Source: Paracoccaceae bacterium (lineage in GTDB: Bacteria > Pseudomonadota > Alphaproteobacteria > Rhodobacterales > Rhodobacteraceae). From it: 54,629 nt of DNA. The DNA is taken from positions 14,816 to 69,444 of the forward strand of contig JAHDEX010000016.1 in the NCBI GenBank assembly GCA_020628545.1, read 5' to 3'. How positions within the stretch are numbered: the stretch's first letter is position 1; each line of letters begins with the position of its first letter. Of this stretch, positions 34,250 through 42,665 are shown one piece after another. The notes under the pieces are model-generated. The model searched no databases and was not told the DNA's origin. It was given only the letters and a program-made list of their open reading frames with translations. The position numbers and the translations under genes are program-made.

Positions 34250-36019
34250 ATGGCCGACCGCCCCCTGACACCGCTTTTGGATCAGGTCTCCGGTCCTGAT
34301 GATCTGAAACGGTTCAGTGACGCAGACCTGCGCGCGCTGGCGGATGAAGTGCGGGCCGAGGTGATCTCTGCCGTCTCGGTCACCGGTGGACATCTGGGTG
34401 CTGGGCTTGGTGTTGTTGAACTGACGGTGGCTCTGCATGCGGTCTTTGACGCGCCAAACGACACAATTATCTGGGACGTCTCGCATCAGACCTATCCGCA
34501 CAAGATCCTGACCGGACGGCGGGAGCGTATTCGCACATTGCGGGCGAAAGGTGGCTTGTCCGGATTCACGAAACGGGCGGAGAGTGCGTTTGACCCGTTT
34601 GGGGCGGGTCATTCGAGCACGTCGATTTCGGCGGCTTTGGGCTTTGCCGTCGCACAGGAGCAGACGGGTGAGGGTGGCGACGCGATTGCTGTGATTGGTG
34701 ATGGGGCGCTCTCGGCGGGCATGGCATATGAGGCACTCAACAACGCAGGTCAGTTGCAGACCAGACTGATTGTGATTCTCAACGACAATGGAATGTCGAT
34801 TGCGCAGCCAGTCGGAGCGATGGCGTCCTATCTGTCGGGCGATGATGCTCGTGGGTTTTTTGCACAGCTTGGGTTTGACTATGTTGGGCCTGTGGATGGC
34901 CATGACATGGATGTGCTGCTTGGAACACTGCGTGGGGTGCAGGCAGAGGCACGTGGTCCGGTCCTGATCCATGTGCGCACAAAAAAAGGGAAGGGGTTTG
35001 GGCCTGCCGAGCGTGCGCCGGATAAGGCCCATGCGCGTGGCAAGTTTGATGCGGTCACGGGTGAGCAGGCGCAAGCGGTATCGAATGCGCCGAGCTATAC
35101 GTCAGTATTTGCGGATCAGTTGATCCGAGCGGCAAATCGGGACGACAGGATCTGTGCAATCACAGCGGCGATGCCGGATGGGACGGGCTTGAAGGCGTTC
35201 GCGGCACACTTTGCCGACCGCTGTTTTGACGTGGGCATTGCGGAGCAGCATGCGGTGACATTTGCGGCTGGGCTGGCGGCGGCAGGGATGAAGCCGTTCT
35301 GCGCAATCTATTCGACCTTCCTGCAGCGCGGATACGATCAGGTGGTGCATGATGTCGCGATACAAGGCTTGCCAGTGCGCTTTGCGATTGACCGGGCCGG
35401 GCTCGTGGGAGCCGATGGCGCGACCCATGCGGGAGCGTTTGATGTGGCGTTCTTAGCGAACCTTCCCGGGTTCGTTGTGATGGCCGCAAGTGATGAAGCG
35501 GAGCTGGCGCGAATGGTGGCGACGGCGGCGGCCCATGACGACGGGCCAATTGCATTCCGGTTCCCGCGTGGCGAAGGCGTCGGAGTTGAGATCTCGGAAG
35601 CGACACCTTTGAAGATTGGCAAAGGTCGTGTAGTGCGGGACGGGGCGCGGGTGGCAATCCTGTCGTTTGGGACGCGGTTGCAGGAAGTTGAAGCGGCTTG
35701 TGATGTGCTTACCGCCGAAGGGATATCGCCGACTGTAGCGGATGCGCGGTTTGCGAAACCCCTCGACAGCGATCTGATTTTGCGATTGGCGGCAGAGCAC
35801 GAGGCGCTTCTGACCATCGAAGAAGGTGCCATCGGTGGATTCGGATCGCACGTCGCGCAGTTGTTGACGGACGTAGGTGTGTTGGATGGACCTTTAAAAT
35901 TCCGGTCGATGTTCTTGCCGGATGTCTTCATCGATCAGGCGTCGCCAGATGACATGTACCGCACCGCTGGGCTGGACGCAGCGAGCATTGCAGCGAAGGT
36001 GCGCGAGTTGCTCGGCTAA
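34250..36019 (+). CDS. dxs: 1-Deoxy-D-xylulose-5-phosphate synthase, compact form
   Basis: A 589-residue thiamine diphosphate enzyme that joins pyruvate and glyceraldehyde 3-phosphate. Visible are [45 protein letters not shown] (ThDP/Mg site), VDGHDMD, the catalytic Glu region [16 protein letters not shown] and [20 protein letters not shown]. Family members are usually 620-650 residues. The flexible segment between GAMASYL and [11 protein letters not shown] is only 8 residues here, against about 46 in E. coli. Reading frame and motifs on both sides are intact. Operon position after ispA supports it as the housekeeping copy. Confidence 0.93.
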   Translation: MADRPLTPLLDQVSGPDDLKRFSDADLRALADEVRAEVISAVSVTGGHLGAGLGVVELTVALHAVFDAPNDTIIWDVSHQTYPHKILTGRRERIRTLRAKGGLSGFTKRAESAFDPFGAGHSSTSISAALGFAVAQEQTGEGGDAIAVIGDGALSAGMAYEALNNAGQLQTRLIVILNDNGMSIAQPVGAMASYLSGDDARGFFAQLGFDYVGPVDGHDMDVLLGTLRGVQAEARGPVLIHVRTKKGKGFGPAERAPDKAHARGKFDAVTGEQAQAVSNAPSYTSVFADQLIRAANRDDRICAITAAMPDGTGLKAFAAHFADRCFDVGIAEQHAVTFAAGLAAAGMKPFCAIYSTFLQRGYDQVVHDVAIQGLPVRFAIDRAGLVGADGATHAGAFDVAFLANLPGFVVMAASDEAELARMVATAAAHDDGPIAFRFPRGEGVGVEISEATPLKIGKGRVVRDGARVAILSFGTRLQEVEAACDVLTAEGISPTVADARFAKPLDSDLILRLAAEHEALLTIEEGAIGGFGSHVAQLLTDVGVLDGPLKFRSMFLPDVFIDQASPDDMYRTAGLDAASIAAKVRELLG

Positions 36020-36040
36020 GGGAGTTAGGGCGACCCCGTC

Positions 36041-37084
36041 CTACGGTTCGAATGGCGATGCGAGGCGTAAAGTAAGCTCGCGCGTTTCGCTGCCGCGCAA
36101 CACGTCAAGCGTCACCTCATCCCCCGGTTCAAAATCGTCCAATGCGGCTTGCAGATCGTCGCCATCATTCACGTTGCGACCGCCTAAAGTCTGAATGATG
36201 TCGCCGGGAATAAAGGCTCCGTCACGCGCGCGGCGGGCGGGGATCATGCCGCTCGCCTCCGCCGGACCACCCGGTTCGACGTCCAGCACAACAACTCCGT
36301 TCAGGCCATTCCGTTGGGCAATCGCATCCATGCGCGGGTCGAACCGGATGCCAAGGATGGGAGGGCGGTACTCACCCTTTGCGATCAGTTGCGGGACGAC
36401 ACGTGCGACCGTGTCGATGGGGACGGCAAAACCGATCCCGGCGCTGGAGCCTGAGGCGCTGTAGATCGCGGTGTTTACGCCGATGACCCGGCCAGAACTG
36501 TCCAAGAGTGGCCCGCCGGAGTTGCCCGGATTGATCGCCGCATCTGTCTGCACCAACCCTTCGATCGTGCCGAAGTCGGTTGGGATCTCACGGTTCAAAG
36601 CAGAGACGATGCCGGTTGTCAGCGTCCAGTCGAGACCAAACGGGTTGCCAATGGCCAGCACGCTTTGCCCGACACGCAAAGCGTCACTGTCGCCGGTGGG
36701 CATGGCGGCAGGACTGTCGCTGGCGAGATCAATGGACAAAACGGCGAGGTCGTACTTGGGTGCGACGCCAACCAGCCGCGCCGGCACGACGCGTCCGTCA
36801 GCAAGGCTGATGTCAGCACGGCTTGCCCCCCGAATCACATGGGCATTGGTGACGATGTGGCCTTCAACGTCCCAAAAGAAGCCGGAGCCTGTTCCGCTTG
36901 GCACGATTTCTGTTCGGCGGCTGAAGCGGTCAATCACTTGTTGGCCGGTTGTTATGGCAACAACGCTCGATTTTGATTGCTCAAAAAGCCCGATCAGCCG
37001 CTCTTCCGGGGCGGTGAGTTGTTGGGCATTCACGGGCACTGCTGCCACCAAAAAGAAGACAGCGCTGACGAGATGACGGATCAT
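36041..37084 (-). CDS. DegQ/HtrA-like periplasmic serine protease, one PDZ domain
   Basis: A 347-residue S1C protease. The signal peptide is 1-20 (ending PVNA before QQLT). The triad is H82 (VTNAHVI), D112 (KYDLAVL) and S189 (NPGNSGGPLL). A single PDZ domain covers about 250-347 (VLDVEPGGPAEASGM, GDIIQTLGGRNVNDGDDL), so the layout is DegS-like rather than the two-PDZ DegP. The N terminus looks cleavable rather than anchored. It is the last of four leftward genes after two methyltransferases and an ArsC-like gene, and it converges on dxs. Confidence 0.92.
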   Translation of the reverse strand: MIRHLVSAVFFLVAAVPVNAQQLTAPEERLIGLFEQSKSSVVAITTGQQVIDRFSRRTEIVPSGTGSGFFWDVEGHIVTNAHVIRGASRADISLADGRVVPARLVGVAPKYDLAVLSIDLASDSPAAMPTGDSDALRVGQSVLAIGNPFGLDWTLTTGIVSALNREIPTDFGTIEGLVQTDAAINPGNSGGPLLDSSGRVIGVNTAIYSASGSSAGIGFAVPIDTVARVVPQLIAKGEYRPPILGIRFDPRMDAIAQRNGLNGVVVLDVEPGGPAEASGMIPARRARDGAFIPGDIIQTLGGRNVNDGDDLQAALDDFEPGDEVTLDVLRGSETRELTLRLASPFEP

Positions 37085-37144
37085 CTTGGCCTCCTGCGTT
37101 CTTTGATGCGGGAGATATGATCAGCGCAATTGATTGCAAGCCTG

Positions 37145-37888
37145 TCAGGCGTCGTTCTTGCGCCAAACTGACACATGCGTGCGGCTTTCGCCCGTGAAGG
37201 GCGATCCATTCCAGTCTTCCCAGCGGCTTTCCAAGGTCATCCCCGCCAGCCGGGCCATCAGGTCCATTTCGGCTGGCCAGGCATAGCGAAACGGGGCCGA
37301 GAACATCGTCGTCTCACCATTGTCGATCCAAAGGTGGTTCGACGTGTAGGTCTGCGCGACCAGGTCAAAGCTGTCGATGCCCCAGTGGGTGTCGGATTGG
37401 TCAAAGGCCAGGCGCGGTGCGCCGGGTGGCAGATGCCGGACTGGCGGGACGAGCGTTTCGACTAGGAACCGACCGCCGGGCACGAGGTGGTCCGCTGCGT
37501 TTTGAAAACAAGCAACTTGCGCATCCTGCGTCGTGAGGTTGTCGATGGTGTTGTAGACAAGAAAGACAAGGCTGAAGTCGCCTTCGACCCTGGCCGTCGT
37601 CATGTCCCCGGTGACGGTTTCGATGTCCATGCCGCCTGGCTTTTTGCGCATCTCGTCAATCATGGATTGGCTGAGTTCGATGCCTTTTACAGGAACACCA
37701 GCGACGGCCAGCGGTAGCGCGATGCGACCTGTGCCAATCGCAAATTCAAGCGTAGCGCCCCCGTCTGCAAGCTCTGTCAGTTTGGCCACCGTTTGCGCGA
37801 TGTCCGCTTCCGGGGTTGCGTGCCGTTCGTCGTAAGTTGCTGCAACCTTGGCGTCGAAGAATCCGTCAGACACGGTTACCGTCCGCAT
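37145..37888 (-). CDS. SAM-dependent methyltransferase (class I)
   Basis: A 247-residue Rossmann methyltransferase. Motif I is LEFAIGTGRIALPLAVAG (about 48-65) and motif II is VKGIELSQSMIDEMR. VEGDFSLVFLVYNTIDNL is the motif IV region. The N-terminal FFDAKVAATYDERHA is a common lead of this group. Substrate unknown. Its start region overlaps the 3' end of the ArsC-like gene by 23 bases, so the two are co-transcribed. A GTG 5 codons in is an alternative start. Confidence 0.8.
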   Translation of the reverse strand: MRTVTVSDGFFDAKVAATYDERHATPEADIAQTVAKLTELADGGATLEFAIGTGRIALPLAVAGVPVKGIELSQSMIDEMRKKPGGMDIETVTGDMTTARVEGDFSLVFLVYNTIDNLTTQDAQVACFQNAADHLVPGGRFLVETLVPPVRHLPPGAPRLAFDQSDTHWGIDSFDLVAQTYTSNHLWIDNGETTMFSAPFRYAWPAEMDLMARLAGMTLESRWEDWNGSPFTGESRTHVSVWRKNDA

Positions 37889-38285
37889 CGATGATTAGCT
37901 CGCCGTCTTCTTTCGCAAGTGGCCCCGGTGGAAGTTGATCGAGCAGGTCCAGGACGAGTTCGCTGGGACGGCACAGCTTCACGCCTTTGGATGAACACAC
38001 AATGGGGCGGTTCACCAAGACAGGGTGTTCAAGCATTGCATCAAGCAGAGCGTCGTCGCTGACAGATGGGTCGAGGAGGCCAAGTTCTTCTGCAGGCGAC
38101 TTCGACGTCCGTAAATCCTCCCGCGGGGTGATGTCGGCGGCGGCAAAAAGTGCCAGAAGTTGAGGGCGCGTCCAGCCGGTGTCGAGGTATTCGATCACGG
38201 TGGGCGACGCGCCCGACGCCTCAATTATGGTAAGGACGTTCCGAGATGTGCCGCAGGCGGGATTGTGATGTATGACGATGGCCAT
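37866..38285 (-). CDS. arsC: Arsenate reductase-like (ArsC/Spx fold) protein
   Basis: A 139-residue thioredoxin-fold protein starting MAIVIHHNPACGTSRN. The catalytic Cys is C11 in NPACGTSRN. The arginines expected to bind arsenate are present in TPREDLRTS and VLVNRPIVCSSKGVKLCRP (R93 and R106). Length and motifs match the glutaredoxin-coupled ArsC of E. coli. No arsR or arsB lies nearby, so detoxification is not certain. It sits between two methyltransferase genes in one leftward unit. Confidence 0.85.
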   Translation of the reverse strand: MAIVIHHNPACGTSRNVLTIIEASGASPTVIEYLDTGWTRPQLLALFAAADITPREDLRTSKSPAEELGLLDPSVSDDALLDAMLEHPVLVNRPIVCSSKGVKLCRPSELVLDLLDQLPPGPLAKEDGELIIDADGNRV

Positions 38286-38347
38286 GTTCTGCTCGTGACT
38301 TTGTCGCGTTGCCGACTTGCTAGCGCGGATGGCCATGCGGGCAAAGG

Positions 38348-38992
38348 TCAATTTTTGGCAATGTAACCGACGCTTGTGCGGCTCGGCGGTCCTTGGCTGA
38401 ACAAAACGTCCGTGACGTGGTCCAGTTGGGCGGCCCTCAGCGCTTGGTGCACGTCTCGTGGCCGATAAGCTTTGTGGCCCCATCGCCAGCGGATCAGGCT
38501 GGTGCACCAGTGCGGCTTGCTGATTGACATCACAAGCAGCCCGTCCGGGGCGAGAAGAGACTGAAACCACGCGAAAGCCGCGTCCGGCGCTGACAGGTGT
38601 TCGATTGTGTGTGCGCAAAGGATCACGTCGTATTCGGCCTCTGGCAGCTGTCTTTTGCCAATCGCGCCATGTACCGGGCGCACGGGACGGGTGCGCAGCG
38701 CTTGCGCGGCGATATCGAGCATATTTTGTGAAGGGTCGAGAAGATCTAGAGTTTGGATGTTCGTCTCACTTTCGGCGAAGGTCTTTGCGAGCGCGCCTGT
38801 GCCGGTTCCGACGTCCAGCACCTTCAGACCGTTGGACCGAAAAGGGAGGCCTGTTGCGTGAACCGCGCAGATCAGTTCGGCATAGGCCCCGGGGTAGCCA
38901 AGCCGATCAATTGCGTCCTGCCACTTTGTGCTGGCGGTGTCGTAGAGGGCGATCAGGGATCGTTGCTTGGACTGTTCGGTGAAAGCTTTCAT
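38348..38992 (-). CDS. SAM-dependent methyltransferase divergent from a MarR gene
   Basis: A 214-residue class I methyltransferase. Motif I is LKVLDVGTGTGALAKTFAE (about 56-74), the acidic loop is LDLLDPSQNMLDIA, and EAEYDVILCAHTIEHLSAPDAAF is the active-site strand with the following helix. It resembles UbiE/Methyltransf_11 members. Substrate unknown. The gap to the divergent MarR gene carries two GTCAAG palindromes, so this gene is probably the regulator's target. Confidence 0.82.
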   Translation of the reverse strand: MKAFTEQSKQRSLIALYDTASTKWQDAIDRLGYPGAYAELICAVHATGLPFRSNGLKVLDVGTGTGALAKTFAESETNIQTLDLLDPSQNMLDIAAQALRTRPVRPVHGAIGKRQLPEAEYDVILCAHTIEHLSAPDAAFAWFQSLLAPDGLLVMSISKPHWCTSLIRWRWGHKAYRPRDVHQALRAAQLDHVTDVLFSQGPPSRTSVGYIAKN

Positions 38993-39041
38993 CGACCATT
39001 TCCCACGAAAAGACTGTTTTGCTATCTGGAATCAAGATATA

Positions 39042-39094
39042 GTCAAGTTACTTGACGATATGTATTCCCACACCGATTCGTCAAGCAACTTGAC
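39042..39094. promoter_or_regulatory. Pair of MarR-type operators
   Basis: GTCAAGTTACTTGAC (39042-39056) is a perfect 7-base inverted repeat. GTCAAGCAACTTGAC (39080-39094) has the same arms with one central change. Centres are 38 bases apart. They lie in the 118-base gap between the methyltransferase and the MarR gene, where both promoters must be, and the second ends 16 bases before the marR ATG. Autoregulation plus control of the methyltransferase is the natural reading. Confidence 0.8.
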
Positions 39095-39110
39095 TAATAT
39101 GAGCTGAACC

Positions 39111-39551
39111 ATGTCGGATCGCGAATTGATTGAACATATCGGGTGGGACCTGTGGCAGGCGACACAAGCATGGAAAGGTCAACTAACCAGTAAGATGGCC
39201 GCGCGCGGATACCCGGTCTATGGCGAAGCGCGCGGCAGTTTGATCCGCCACATAGGCGCGGACGGGATTTCTCAGGCCATGCTCGCCAGGAAAGCCGGGA
39301 TCTCAAAACAGGCCGTGCAGCAGCAGATCGATGATCTTGGCGCCGATGGCTATGTCACGCGGGAACCTGACCCAGATGATGCGCGCAAAAAGATCGTCAT
39401 GCTGACGGCGCAGGGTGAGGCGCTGTTTACGGTCGCAAACGATGTCAAAAGAGAAATCGAAGCGCACTATCGCGCATTGATTGGTCCAGAGCGAATGGAG
39501 GTGCTGAAGGCCGCGTTGGCCGCGATCACCGCAGACGGCAAAGACACCTAA
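39111..39551 (+). CDS. MarR-family transcriptional regulator
   Basis: A 146-residue winged-helix protein. The helix-turn-helix is GISQAMLARKAGISKQAVQQQIDDLGADGYV (about 52-82). The wing PDPDDARKKIVMLTAQGEAL carries the usual DxRxK-type basic tip. Helix 1 (LIEHIGWDLWQATQAWKGQLTSKM) is for dimerisation. It probably binds the two GTCAAG palindromes just upstream and responds to an unknown small ligand. The stop overlaps the converging sodium channel gene by 4 bases. Confidence 0.9.
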   Translation: MSDRELIEHIGWDLWQATQAWKGQLTSKMAARGYPVYGEARGSLIRHIGADGISQAMLARKAGISKQAVQQQIDDLGADGYVTREPDPDDARKKIVMLTAQGEALFTVANDVKREIEAHYRALIGPERMEVLKAALAAITADGKDT

Positions 39552-40369
39552 GCGTCTTCCTTCCTGCTTTGCGCGTCTAAACGCGCCTCAATCGCGACCA
39601 GTTTCGCCAGAACCTCATCCCGGTAGGCATCGGTCGCCGCATTGCCTTCTTCGGCATGCGCGTCCTGCATGGAATTCACGATCAGACCGACCAACAAGTT
39701 CACCACTGCAAATGTCGTCACAAGGATGAATGGCACGAAGAACATCCACGCGTAGGGATAGACCTCCATCACCGGGCGAACGATGCCCATTGACCAACTT
39801 TCCAGTGTCATGATCTGGAAGAGTGTATAAAGCGACCGGCCCAATGTGCCGAACCATTGGTCCATTTCGGCGGCCTGTGTAGCATCACACGCCACGCAGC
39901 CGCCACCGAAAAGCTTCGTTGCGACAACGGCGCCAATGTAAAACAGGATCGCCATCATCAAGAAGACAGACGCCATGCCCGGCAAAGCGTTCACCAGCCC
40001 CTCAACCACGCGGCGTAAGGACGGCGCAACGGAGATAACCCGCAGGACCCGCAAAATGCGCAACGCCCGCAGAACTGAGAGTGGGCCGGTTGCCGGGATG
40101 AGAGAGATGCCCACGACAACAAAGTCGAAAAGGTTCCATCCATTGCGGAAGAACTTCCCGCCATGTGCAAAGAGCTTCAGAAGAATCTCGATGGTGAAGA
40201 TCGCAAGGCAGATCCGGTCCAACATCAAGATCAATGGGCCGAAACTTGCCATCGCTGTCTTGGACGTCTCAAGCCCAAGGATCACCGCATTAAAGAGGAT
40301 AACACCAAGGATTACGCTCCCAACAATGGGGCGATCCAGAAAGGCGGCGGTGCGTGCGCGAAGTGTCAT
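39548..40369 (-). CDS. Bacterial voltage-gated sodium channel (NaChBac/NavBac type)
   Basis: A 273-residue six-helix channel subunit that would assemble as a tetramer. S4 has four arginines at three-residue spacing (R101, R104, R107, R110). The selectivity filter TLESWSM (188-194) matches sodium-selective NavBac channels. S3 carries NLFDFVVVG and S6 is PFILVTTFAVVNLLVGLIVNSM. The C-terminal segment (about 235-270, EEGNAATDAYRDEVLAKLVAIEARLD) fits the known coiled-coil bundle. A Cys pair (C158, C161) occurs in the pore turret. Marine alphaproteobacteria often carry one such gene. Confidence 0.92.
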   Translation of the reverse strand: MTLRARTAAFLDRPIVGSVILGVILFNAVILGLETSKTAMASFGPLILMLDRICLAIFTIEILLKLFAHGGKFFRNGWNLFDFVVVGISLIPATGPLSVLRALRILRVLRVISVAPSLRRVVEGLVNALPGMASVFLMMAILFYIGAVVATKLFGGGCVACDATQAAEMDQWFGTLGRSLYTLFQIMTLESWSMGIVRPVMEVYPYAWMFFVPFILVTTFAVVNLLVGLIVNSMQDAHAEEGNAATDAYRDEVLAKLVAIEARLDAQSRKEDA

Positions 40370-40485
40370 CTTAAGCCCTCAGTTCTGTCGCAGGTCATAT
40401 GGGACGGTGACATCAAAACCTCAAGCTTCCGTGTTTGCGTAGCGTCATACTGGACGTATTTCGAATGCTGCGGTTGGGTAGGGGC

Positions 40486-41172
40486 ATGATATCTGCCCGC
40501 CTTGCCTTTCGCTGGATTGTCTTTCTTTTGGCCGCCTTTTACTGCCTCCGGATGATTTTTTTCAGCGATTGGGACAGTTTTGGTGGTCCCTTCCGCTTTC
40601 TGACAGTGTGGGCGCTGTTTTGTTCATTCTTCGCGGCAAGCCGGATGATGGCGCTTGAAGAGGGGCGCAGCCAAAGGCGTTGGGACGGCTTTGTGGCAAT
40701 GACGGCCGTGCTCAACACTATGGTCGTTTTTCTGTATTGGCGGCTCTTTTTCGCAGATCCCACGTCTGTGACGCGCGATGGCCAACTTGGCCAGTTTTAT
40801 CTTGAGATGTATTTGCACGGGTTGGGTCCGGCTTTGCAGGTGATCGATAGTCTTTTCATTCACCGCAGTCACAGACGCCCTTTAGCCGCGACCGGTTGGC
40901 TGGTGGGTGTGATCGCGCTCTATGTCATTTGGGCTGAAAGGCTCGTGCAGCCCTTCAATGACAGCCCGATAGGATCAGTCACAACGGGGCTCCCTTACCC
41001 TTTTCTCAACAGCCTGGAGCTGTCGGAAAGGATGGTTTTCTACGGATCGAATGTGGGGATCGGGATTGTGCTGATCCTCGTTTATGCAGGGATAGCGTGG
41101 CTTATCCGTCGCTCACCTCTGCCGCATACAGCGCCTGAAGGCCTGCGCGAAAATCAGGATAAAGCAGCTTAA
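40486..41172 (+). CDS. AIG1/ADTRP (FAR-17a)-like membrane protein, putative lipid hydrolase
   Basis: I chose the ATG with TAGGGG just upstream (MISARLAFRW), giving 228 residues. ATG at 40465 is an alternative. Six membrane helices are predicted. Alignment by eye to human AIG1 is striking. FGGPFRFLTVW corresponds to YGGSWKFLTFI, placing T40 on catalytic Thr43. YLHGLGPAL corresponds to LNHGMHTTV, placing H111 on His134. LPYPFLNSLELSERMVFYGS corresponds to the YPFLEHIGPGARIIFFGS region. Animal AIG1 and ADTRP hydrolyse fatty-acid esters of hydroxy fatty acids. Bacterial function is not known to me. Its 3' end overlaps the converging SDR gene by 71 bases. Confidence 0.7.
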   Translation: MISARLAFRWIVFLLAAFYCLRMIFFSDWDSFGGPFRFLTVWALFCSFFAASRMMALEEGRSQRRWDGFVAMTAVLNTMVVFLYWRLFFADPTSVTRDGQLGQFYLEMYLHGLGPALQVIDSLFIHRSHRRPLAATGWLVGVIALYVIWAERLVQPFNDSPIGSVTTGLPYPFLNSLELSERMVFYGSNVGIGIVLILVYAGIAWLIRRSPLPHTAPEGLRENQDKAA

Positions 41173-41965
41173 CACCAAGTTCGTCCTTGATACGGTCGTT
41201 TCGCACCTTCTTGGATTCGGCATAAAAGCTGCGTGCCATTGGCGTCATCTCTGCCGTTTCAAAGTCCTCGGCTGGTGGGACTGGAAGCCCAAGCAATTCG
41301 GCAGCATAGGCGATCACGTCTTCTGGCGGGACCGGGTCATCGTCACAGACGTTATAGGTCGCGCCGGGGTTTGGTTTGCGGATGGAGGTATCCAGGACCT
41401 GCGCGATGTCAGCCACATGCGTGCGGCTGAAAACCTGACCTTCTTTGATGATCCGACGCGCGGTGCCGCTCCGCACTTTGGAAAACGGCCCACGCCCTGG
41501 GCCATAGATGCCCGCAAGACGGAAGATGTGAAGCGGCAAACCGGGGATGCTGGCCCAATCGGCCTCTGCCTTCATCCGTGCGATGCCACGTTTGGTGGCC
41601 GGGGTCAGGGGCGTGTCCTCATCAACCCAATCACCCTGATGGTCGCCGTAAACGCCTGTCGTGGACAAATAACCCACCCATTGAAACTGATCCGCGCGCC
41701 CGGCGATTTCATCGCGTAATTCCCGCAAAACCGGATCACCGTCCTCATCCGGCGCTGCGGAAAGCAGAAGGTGTGTCGCAGCATCAAGTGCCGGGATCAT
41801 ATCCGCCCCCGGCCAGATGCGGGGCTCAACGCCAATCGCCATCAGTTGCGCGGCTTTGTCTTCAGACCGGCTGGTGCCAATCACCCGCCAGTCGCGTTGC
41901 AGCAGGATGCGCCCAAGAGCTTTTGCCGAGTAACCGTGTCCGAAGGAAAGAAGCGTGTTTGTCAT
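41102..41965 (-). CDS. NAD(P)-dependent epimerase/dehydratase-like SDR (YeeZ-like)
   Basis: A 287-residue extended/atypical SDR. The N-terminal nucleotide loop is SFGHGYSAKALGRIL (7-21). STTGVYGDHQGDWVDE (about 101-116) holds the Tyr-containing region, and IFRLAGIYGPGRG is the substrate-side motif. VADIAQVLDTSIRKPNPGATYNVCDDDPV is typical late sequence. The YxxxK pattern of classical SDRs is not obvious. Reaction unknown, possibly a nucleotide-sugar or housekeeping oxidoreductase. Its last 23 codons lie antisense to the AIG1-like gene. Confidence 0.8.
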   Translation of the reverse strand: MTNTLLSFGHGYSAKALGRILLQRDWRVIGTSRSEDKAAQLMAIGVEPRIWPGADMIPALDAATHLLLSAAPDEDGDPVLRELRDEIAGRADQFQWVGYLSTTGVYGDHQGDWVDEDTPLTPATKRGIARMKAEADWASIPGLPLHIFRLAGIYGPGRGPFSKVRSGTARRIIKEGQVFSRTHVADIAQVLDTSIRKPNPGATYNVCDDDPVPPEDVIAYAAELLGLPVPPAEDFETAEMTPMARSFYAESKKVRNDRIKDELGVKLLYPDFRAGLQALYAAEVSDG

Positions 41966-42015
41966 GCTCTCTAGGTGAGGGACTTGCGCTGGAACTGCAA
42001 GGGTGTGCTAACGTC

Positions 42016-42645
42016 ATGATCATGAACGACGAACCTTCACTCAAGGCCGCTTACGCTCTGCAGGGCAATGCAGATGTGAAAGACCTTTATGAGGCTTGGG
42101 CTGACACCTATGATACCGGTTTCGCCGCCGATCAAGGCTATCAACTGCCGAAAGAGGTTGCGACGGCATATGCGGAAAACGGAGGGCGTGGCCCGGTTCT
42201 TGATGTGGGGGCGGGCACGGGCCTTGTTGCGGAGGAATTGCGGGGGCTCGGTATTGATCCGATTGATGCGGTCGATCTCTCACCAGAGATGTTGGCAGTG
42301 GCAAAAGCCAAAGGCCTATATGGCAAATTGTTCGAGGCGGATATCACGCAACCTTTGCCAGGTGCGCCGCGCTACGCAGGCATTGTCAGCGCGGGCACGT
42401 TCACGCTGGGCCATGTTGGGCCCGGAGGCATCAGAGCGCTCTTGGACGGCGCAGCGCCCGGCACGTTGTTTGTGATTTCCGTGAACGCGCAGCATTTCGA
42501 AAGCGCAGGGTTCGCGGCTTTTCTGGATGAAATGGCAGGGCCCATCACCGATCTGCGGCTGAAAGACGTGCGGATCTATGACGGGCGCGCGGATGAGGCG
42601 CATCAGCAGGACATCGCGCGTCTGCTGATTTTCCGGTCGCGTTAA
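42016..42645 (+). CDS. SAM-dependent methyltransferase
   Basis: A 209-residue protein. A second ATG two codons in is equally possible, and neither has a strong ribosome site. Motif I is VLDVGAGTGLVAEELRG (about 61-77) and the acidic loop is IDAVDLSPEMLAVAKAKG. The N-terminal DVKDLYEAWADTYDTGFA is characteristic of the Williams-Beuren (WBSCR27)-like methyltransferase group. Target unknown. It diverges from the SDR gene by 50 bases and ends within a 10-base tandem repeat shared with the converging aldolase gene. Confidence 0.82.
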   Translation: MIMNDEPSLKAAYALQGNADVKDLYEAWADTYDTGFAADQGYQLPKEVATAYAENGGRGPVLDVGAGTGLVAEELRGLGIDPIDAVDLSPEMLAVAKAKGLYGKLFEADITQPLPGAPRYAGIVSAGTFTLGHVGPGGIRALLDGAAPGTLFVISVNAQHFESAGFAAFLDEMAGPITDLRLKDVRIYDGRADEAHQQDIARLLIFRSR

Positions 42646-42665
42646 GTCGCGTTAGGTCGCGTAGG
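42636..42665. repeat. Three 10-base tandem units at two converging gene ends
   Basis: Units GTCGCGTTAA, GTCGCGTTAG and GTCGCGTAGG lie end to end. The first supplies the methyltransferase stop (TAA, 42643-42645). The second supplies the aldolase stop on the minus strand (42652-42654). Slippage here would alter only the gene tails. Confidence 0.6.
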
